Source: Oncomelania hupensis (Eukaryota > Mollusca > Gastropoda > Littorinimorpha > Pomatiopsidae). From it: DNA of 64,000 nucleotides. A program made the position numbers and the translations under genes. The notes beneath the pieces were generated by a model. The model was not told the DNA's origin and ran no database searches. It saw only the letters and a program-made list of their open reading frames with translations. Positions 57,906 through 64,000 of this stretch are shown piece after piece (position 1 is the stretch's first letter; each line of letters begins with the position of its first letter). The DNA is taken from positions 16,153,830 through 16,217,829 of the forward strand of contig CM072515.1 in NCBI GenBank assembly GCA_036898135.1, read 5' to 3'.

Positions 57906-60900
57906 TGGGATAGGCATGTCTGTAATTCACTTTGAACTGTGATGGAGCAGAAATGAGCAAAGGAGAAATTTTGACACATTTAAAGTGTTTAAGGTCTAGA
58001 TCAAAATTGTGAGGGAAAAAAGTATAAAAGCCTGATTCTAGGTAAGAGATGACCATTTCAGTGTTTGTGTATATATTCATACTAATTTTGTGTGTCTAAT
58101 ATTTGCGAAATTTGAATCTCGGCGGCGTGTCTTCTCGAGCAGGAGCGTTTGAAAGGTTGTCCGCTACCGCAGTGAAATGGCTGATTTCCATTAGGATAGA
58201 GTCACTGGCAAAAACCTAAAACAAATGCAGTGGAGCATGACAATGGCCAAGGGAAACATTGTTGTGCCTGTAATATTACGTGACACTTTAAGACTGCATT
58301 AAAGACCCCACTGCTAACAAAGTCCTTCACATTATCAGGGACCTCTTCAGTTACTTTAAAAAAAGAAAAACATCAACAAAAAAACCTCCTGTCTCACAGG
58401 ACTGGAGTGCTGAAAAGGGAAATGCTGAGCTGTATAGAACATGCACTTTGAAGTTTAACGAACCATGTCATCAGGCAATATCTCACCGAGGACGACGTTA
58501 GCAAACATGCTAACGAGAAAAGGTAGAAATATTTTATATCTAGAGCAAATAACTTAAATGAGGACCATCGTGATTGTAGCACATGTTTTGGCTGTGATTG
58601 TGGTTGATCCATCCATGTCTGCTTATGTCATCTGCTTATTATTGAATGGAATGAAAATGATGAAAGTCTTTGTATCAAATATCTTTGCTTGAGATTTGAA
58701 TACTTGTGTATGTTTGCATGCAGACACAATTATGCTCTTGTAATGAAAACCACTGCTCACATGAATTTCTTTGAAAGTGGTCACTCTGCTGTCCATGATG
58801 ACATATTATGTATGCAGTTGGCGTTTTAGCATACATGTGTGTGTGTACCATTTTTGCATGCTAATGTAAATGTAATGTGATTATTTGAGTATAGGGGAAT
58901 GATTACGCTTTCTTTTGCGTTGCTGTTTCAAACTAAATCCATGAATAAATTTGCTCAGTCATGCTACGCTGGTTTTTGTTGTTATTTTATTCCCAAAACT
59001 ATTGACCATCATACTGCACTTGATGCTATCATAGCTTTCATCATTCCCAAACCAAACCTCCACACTCTATACATTTTTTACGCTTTACATAAAATTCTCA
59101 ACATTTGCATAATTCTTTACACACCATGTTGTACATTTGCATAATTTTATACATTTTCATATTTTGTATAACTCCAGACATTATCGCACATCTCCAGTTG
59201 CATTTTTACACACCATTGGCAAGCACTTAGTAATGACAAACAAAAGGCTGCTTGGCAAGAATCCAACAAATGACAAGATGAAATGTTCTGTTTTCTACTG
59301 TAAACAAAAAAGAACAAATCAACAGTTCATGAAAGAAAATAACATGTGCATGTCATTACATACAATAACATCATCATATCATTACATAACATTACCTTTT
59401 TGCTTGCATCTAACGTTTTGTTTTTTCACTTTTTTTTTCCAATTTCATGTTACTTCGTCAACTGTCCAAGCCTACTTGCACAGCCCTTCTGTGAAACAAT
59501 GCAGTGAGTACAGAGAAATAGCAAACTGAACATAGCATACGTGTTTACATCATACAAGTTCACATTTAACTGAAATTATACACGACCATTTTGATTTTTT
59601 GTATTGCTTCACATTGTTGATCCAAAGCAAACAGCACTAGAAAACAAAAAAAATTGTTCAAGCTTTTCATTTCATCCACTGTAGGCTGCAGTGTATGTTG
59701 TTAGAGAGCTTTAGGAAGTACGCAAAACTTGGTTCATAGTTCTTTTTCGTGGGAAAACCCACCACTTGCATCATAACTTTGGAGCATCCAGAAGATCATG
59801 ACCTCATTTGTATTACGCAAAAAAATTATCTGCGTGAAAGTAGGTAGTGGCAGTCAAAACTTGGTTTTGAAGTGAGAGTATATGTTTTGTGATGTCTTGA
59901 AGGGAAAATAAAGTACAAGCAAACCACACAAAAAAGTGAGTGGATACCTGTATTAGTTCCTGAGATATTGATATTTTAGTATATATACGCTGTAGCGACT
60001 GTTCAAAACTGTAAAATAGGGCAACTTTAGCAGCATGTGAGTATCACATCATTATCCCCAGCCCTTTCAGCTTTTCAGGATCTGTTATCAGCTACCAGGA
60101 ATAGAAAAAACACATAGTTCTAGCCCTCTATCTCATATGGCTTCTGTCAGCAAGTATACAAACTTAACAAAAAACACAATTGAAACCATCGCAAAATTGC
60201 ACGGGAGGGCAACTTTGGGTTATCACAATTCACACCATATGTATAGCAGCTGTCTGAAACTTTCAGATACTCCAAATAGATTTGTGTAGAACATGCCCAT
60301 TTTTTTCAGACAGCTTAGTTCAATACTTTTGGAGTATAAGAGCCTCAAAAATGACAAAAGCCTCAATTTGTCAAGCGGAAAAACAGAACAATTACAGTTT
60401 CTTGCACTTCAATGCCAATAATTCAGAAACTATTTAAGATACAACCAAAATTTTGTGTGTGTAGATAGATGAAAGTGCAATCTTTACAGACATCAGTAAA
60501 ATTCAGTGTAATGTTTAAAATAATCCCAAAAAAGTGGACAAAGCCTCCAGGTTCTCCAGTCGGAAACAAAGGAAATTAAGGGGGTAGCACATTTCAGATT
60601 CAAATATTTCAGAAACTACTAAAAAGATATAGCCATGATTTTTGGTGTGTAAATTGATAACAATGTTATCTTCACAAATATGTGTTCAATAAAGTAAGAT
60701 ATTTACTAACAAAAAGTAACATTGTTCACATGCACCGTTCTCTGGAGAAACCTAAGTTTTTGCAAGTGCACAGTTGGATGAGAAGTGACAGTCAAATGCA
60801 TATACCCCTTCTTCTAAGTCAGTCAAACAAAGTTGTCAGTCAAGTACTGCTTGAAACAGGTGTTGATGTTTTTCTATTCATTTAGTGCTTAGAAGTTGAT

Positions 60901-61200
60901 CTGCCGACCCATTCTGCTGGATTTAGCGTTTTGAGTGCTTAGTTTTCATTTTGATGATAGTAGTTTGTGCTGGGTCATTTTGTATTGGGTGTTGAAATGG
61001 GGGTGCTCAATAAACGACCAAAGTTATTTTTTGCCTTTTCCCGTACATGCGATATATTTGTTTCAAACTAATCTTGAATTATTACTCTGATGGTTTTTGT
61101 TTCTCAGTTGTTTTCTTAATGATTAAATTAGGATTAAAAGGAATAATTGTTCCTTTGCTGAAACCGGAAGTGCAAGACTAGGCCTAGCGACGAGTAGCGT
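57906..61200. other. Intergenic AT-rich region, no recognised gene
   Basis: Repeated short motifs of the type TTCAGAAACTA-TT--AGATA-A-CCA occur around 60420-60470 and 60600-60640, and a TTCCTGAGATATTGATATTTTAG at about 59958. No conserved protein frame was seen. Confidence 0.4.
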
Positions 61201-61225
61201 AGCTTACACTGCTAACCCTTCTTAT

Positions 61226-61300
61226 CCCCCTATCCTATCTTGTAATTCGGAGGTCGTAGTGGCACCACAGATGATCGTTTAACCTGTGTACTCCATCTTT
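61226..61300 (-). mobile_element. Short 3' end of the (CCTAT)n LINE beside a possible first exon
   Basis: The plus strand reads TATCCTATCTTG, then TTCGGAGGTCGTAGTGGCACCACAGATGATCGTTTAACC, as in the copies at 31040, 43675 and 57045. It stops at CCATCTTTCTCA, about 15 bases before the donor-like site at 61316 (minus strand). Confidence 0.75.
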
Positions 61301-61316
61301 CTCATTCAACACTTAC

Positions 61317-61399
61317 CAAGAATGGCTTCTTGGTTTGATTTCTTCCACAATTTGTCTCGAAATGTGCGTCGCCATTGCTTCGTTTAAACACTCCGCCAT
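61317..61399 (-). CDS. Possible first coding exon of a minus-strand gene
   Basis: On the minus strand, ATGGCGGAGTG at 61399 opens a frame (MAECLNEAMATHISRQIVEE) that reaches a consensus donor CTTG|GTAAGTG at 61316. The upstream DNA (61400-61480) is CpG-bearing with an ATTGG box. No downstream exon was identified, so this is a suggestion only. Confidence 0.3.
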
Positions 61400-61702
61400 G
61401 ACTCGCGATCATCACAAAGGATTTTCCCGGTTTTGCAGGTATTCGGTTTTGATTGGCTAACGCTCCGCGCGCATGTATCTTTGATGGAAACTTCCATAGT
61501 CGGCGGATTCACAAGAAATCGGACTTTCTAGCGCATCTTTTATGACTATGATCGGTTGAGTAGCTTTTGATTTACAAAAGGTTAAAGTTGGGCAATTTTT
61601 TATTGTCCATGTCTAAAAGCCGCCATCGATTTAATCGGAAAAATAACCCTTCTAGAAAGGAAAGGGACTCTTTCTTTAGCAGTCGACACTGGTTTCCGAT
61701 CG

Positions 61703-62005
61703 TTGAATGAAGCTATGTTTAGGAAATACTACGCAGAAAGGGAAACCCCGCAGAAAGTTGAAGAGCAAGTAGTCATGGCGCTCGCGTTACAGCTGGCCGA
61801 AAATCCGGAGAGAAAGTATTTGCGATTCAGGCACACGCATTCAATCCAAGCACATTTTGCAAACAAATGGCATGGGGTAAAAGACAAAGAATCCAACTTC
61901 ATTTATGAAGTTTCCATTTTCAATAATATGCCATATACTGAAAGCTGTCGGAAATTGAAAATGTGTTATTTTCAGCATAGATCTCTCTTTCCCGCATGGG
62001 ACTAG
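61703..62005 (+). CDS. Hypothetical 100-residue plus-strand ORF
   Basis: It starts TTGAATGAAGC and encodes a basic, helical-looking protein (FRKYYAERETPQKVEEQ, VMALALQLAENPERK) ending in TAG. Upstream is the CpG-bearing region shared with the possible minus-strand exon. It could be a first exon of a plus-strand gene or chance; not recognised. Confidence 0.25.
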   Translation: MNEAMFRKYYAERETPQKVEEQVVMALALQLAENPERKYLRFRHTHSIQAHFANKWHGVKDKESNFIYEVSIFNNMPYTESCRKLKMCYFQHRSLFPAWD

Positions 62006-62112
62006 CGTTGACGCCGCTACCTAGTGAAAGTGCTAAATTTTTATCATTTTGACGAATCGTGATTCTCATGTAAGTTTCTGGTATTTTTTGCATATAAATA
62101 TAGGGTCAATTG

Positions 62113-63349
62113 CAGACCTGCCTACCCTTCCGTAATCTTCCGTAATTTTACCTTCTAATACGACGCGAGTACGAAATTTTATGCAAAATTACGGAAAAAA
62201 CGATCGAAAAACTACGCAATTTTTAGAGCCGTGTAAACTTGTTAAATTGTTGTCTGCTAGGCCTAGAAGCCGATCAAGTAACCGCCCTTGCATGAGAGCA
62301 AGTGTTTCGAGAGTTGCGATTGGACGTCGTAAACCAATGAACATGCTCGAACGTTACAAGCTTAGACTGTCGCGCTGGTCTTGAGTGAAAATGGCAAGTG
62401 GAGAAAGTTCTAATCGGGCTAAAGTTGCACGTTTACATGAGACAGACCACGAATCAGAAGAATCTGAGTGTGTAGAGATTGCTCAAGTACAGAAGAAGAA
62501 AAAAAAGCTGCAGTTGCAAGTATTTCGTTCGGATTACATGAGGACTTGGCCTTGTCTTGTGGCTTCAAAAAACGTGGCACAGAATAAAATTATACTGACA
62601 TACTGTTCTGTGGGCGACTCTGACTTCTCAGTTGGGCATGGAGTAGCAAACGACTGTAAGCGACTGGTCCCCAAATCTTGCTATGAAGACACCAGATATG
62701 TCAGGCAAGAAGAGCTGGACCATCTCAAATGTGCCTACTCCACGCAGCTGGTACAATATAAAGTTTTTAAAAAACCTGCAAAATTTGTACAGGGTACAGT
62801 CTTTCCAGTGTGGTCGATTTCAACTGCAATTAAATGAACCTCACAATGTGGTTATTGGTAAAGTAAACGTATTCACAGTAACTAGTCCTTCTTTTGACAG
62901 CTGATGAAACTTTTAAAAAAAGAAAAAAAAGGCAAACTTTGAGTTAATTTATGTGTAGTGCCTATTCATGTGAATTACACATCTTTATCATGAAAATTAC
63001 ATTTGAGTCAATCACCGGTAATGTAAATAAAACTCCTGTGGAACAGTTATCCTTCATCACAAACGGGTCAGGGATGTGCAGGTTTATCTTTTGTTGCATG
63101 CCATGGTCTCTTATGATACTAATTAATCATTTTAAAATGTGTTTGATATTGTTTCCTTAATTTGCTATCCTTTTAAAAACTGTTTTTGTGTGCTTTTTAA
63201 GTAGTAAACGTGCGTGAATTTATTCATACCTTGGTTATTCAGAAACACCGCGGTTCCTCATGTCTGTAGAATTACTGAAAGAAAATGCAAAATTACTGAA
63301 ATTCACAGGGAAGACTACTGATCAGTAATGCATAAGGTAGGCAGGTCGG
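62113..63349 (+). mobile_element. DNA transposon remnant (CAG...CTG-type ends) with degenerate BED-like finger ORF
   Basis: CAGACCTGCCTACC at 62113 and GGTAGGCAGGTCGG ending at 63349 are inverted repeats with one mismatch, flanked by the exact 6-bp duplication CAATTG. The ORF at 62385-62837 encodes an acidic N-terminus, KKKKKLQLQVF, then TYCSVGDSDFSVGHGVANDCKR. This resembles BED-type fingers of hAT relatives, but the second Cys is replaced by Gly. No DDE core is present. Confidence 0.88.
62385..62837 (+). pseudogene. Transposase N-terminal fragment with damaged BED-like finger
   Basis: ATG follows GTGAAAATGGCAAG. The LVASKN ... YCSVGDSDFSVGHG...NDCKR pattern corresponds to the SK...C-x2-C-x-DFS-HGG-NDC finger of this transposase type. 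The ligand loss (Cys to Gly) and early stop mark it as dead. Confidence 0.55.
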
Positions 63350-64000
63350 CAATTGCTACAAACGTAAGCTTGAATAAATGCTTTGACTGTATTCTCTCAC
63401 CATTAGTTGTTGTTGATTCATTAAAATAGATGTACTTTGCTCTTAAAAAAGGGTGCTTTTCTTGGGCTGCTTTGGCTTTCTGACAGATGTAAAATGGCGG
63501 AGGAGTTTGCGGTTCAGATTGAGATTTTAAACATAAGTTTTGCATTATGTGTCTCCTATGGGCAAGGTAAAGATGTAAAATCACTTTTCTGGTGTATTCT
63601 TATGAATATGCACGAACAGCCTTTGGTTTGGATGGGCCCTATACTACTAGACAGGCTGTTAGTAGGCTAGTGTAAGCAATTAACACAAGTTGGGGCCATA
63701 GAAGCTCTCTAATTGGTGTTTTAAAAAGACACACAATTACCAATGCCCTATCCTAAACTTCAAGGAAACTTTCGCTGGTAAAAGTTTGTTTTATTAGCCC
63801 ATGATGGACCAAATCTAAAGACTTGTGCATTTTCCACAAAAACAACCTTCGCAAATTAGAGAGCTCTCTAAAATGTACAAGTTTCCGACATCTTCAGTAA
63901 GTGTCCTTATGTCTAACAAAACAGTTTGAACAAAAGACTACAGACATGCTAGTCTCCACTATGCATACTCATGATGTTGAACACTATAGCGTGTTTTCTT

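Noticed and set aside
1..64000. CRISPR arrays, bacterial operons, rRNA genes
   Set aside because: No regularly spaced direct repeats with unique spacers, no bacterial gene packing, and no rRNA-like conserved blocks; splice structure shows a eukaryote.

Overview
This window is eukaryotic and has the texture of an invertebrate genome. It is intron-rich, with GT-AG splicing, microsatellites, tRNA-derived SINEs, LINEs, a DIRS element, a Gypsy-class element and cut-and-paste transposon remnants. The element mix and the LINE/SINE 3' ends (GCGC...ATTATT-type tails) suggest a lophotrochozoan, perhaps a gastropod mollusc. That placement is inference from repeat style, not from a marker gene.

One host gene dominates. 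Plus-strand exons from 1722 to 44467 join without a phase break into the C-terminal 826 residues of a SENP6/SENP7-type (Ulp2-like) SUMO protease. Its His, Asp and Cys catalytic exons are at 38749, 40915 and 43197. The gene starts left of the window, and its 43-kb span is mostly transposon-filled introns.

Inside the intron at 6121-13813, on the same strand, lies a complete five-exon gene (6893-11815, 1241 residues) with its own CpG-containing upstream region. It encodes a coiled-coil protein with an apparent DDE/RNase H-like core interrupted by a long insertion, and a Tudor-like C-terminus. It is the best candidate here for a poorly described system: a domesticated or still mobile transposase-like gene family.

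Mobile-element layout:
- 0.8-1.2 kb: SINE family A.
- 2.43-5.79 kb: CAG...CTG-ended DNA element with a BED-like finger, itself carrying an LTR-like insertion.
- 12.9-13.2 kb: SINE family B.
- 14-15.9 kb: AAGGTCA-rich repeat.
- 18.3-20.0 kb: second BED-finger DNA element.
- 20.2-20.8 kb: long palindrome.
- 23.2 kb: SINE family B.
- 24.9-30.1 kb: DIRS element with inverted terminal repeats and internal complementary region.
- 30.6-36.3 kb: triple nest (LINE inside LINE inside AAGGTCA-rich repeat).
- 37.2-38.3 kb: AAGGTCA-rich repeat, then SINE A.
- 38.9-40.0 kb: another CAG-ended element.
- 41.0-42.95 kb: MITE and LINE tails.

Right of the protease gene lie another AAGGTCA-rich repeat (46.9-47.8 kb), tandem TATAAATAG-containing repeats (47.8-49.2 kb) and a minus-strand Gypsy-class element whose integrase precedes reverse transcriptase (49.3-53.08 kb, Gmr1-like order). 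A 500-base assembly gap follows at 53082-53581. A second host-like gene (54321-56155) encodes an unrecognised protein with repeated W-K-V-x-G motifs. The last 8 kb hold LINE tails, a possible divergent promoter near 61.4 kb and a third BED-finger element (62113-63349).

Most coordinates for exon and element ends were read directly from splice sites, terminal repeats and target-site duplications. Family names rest on recognised protein motifs; no database search was possible.
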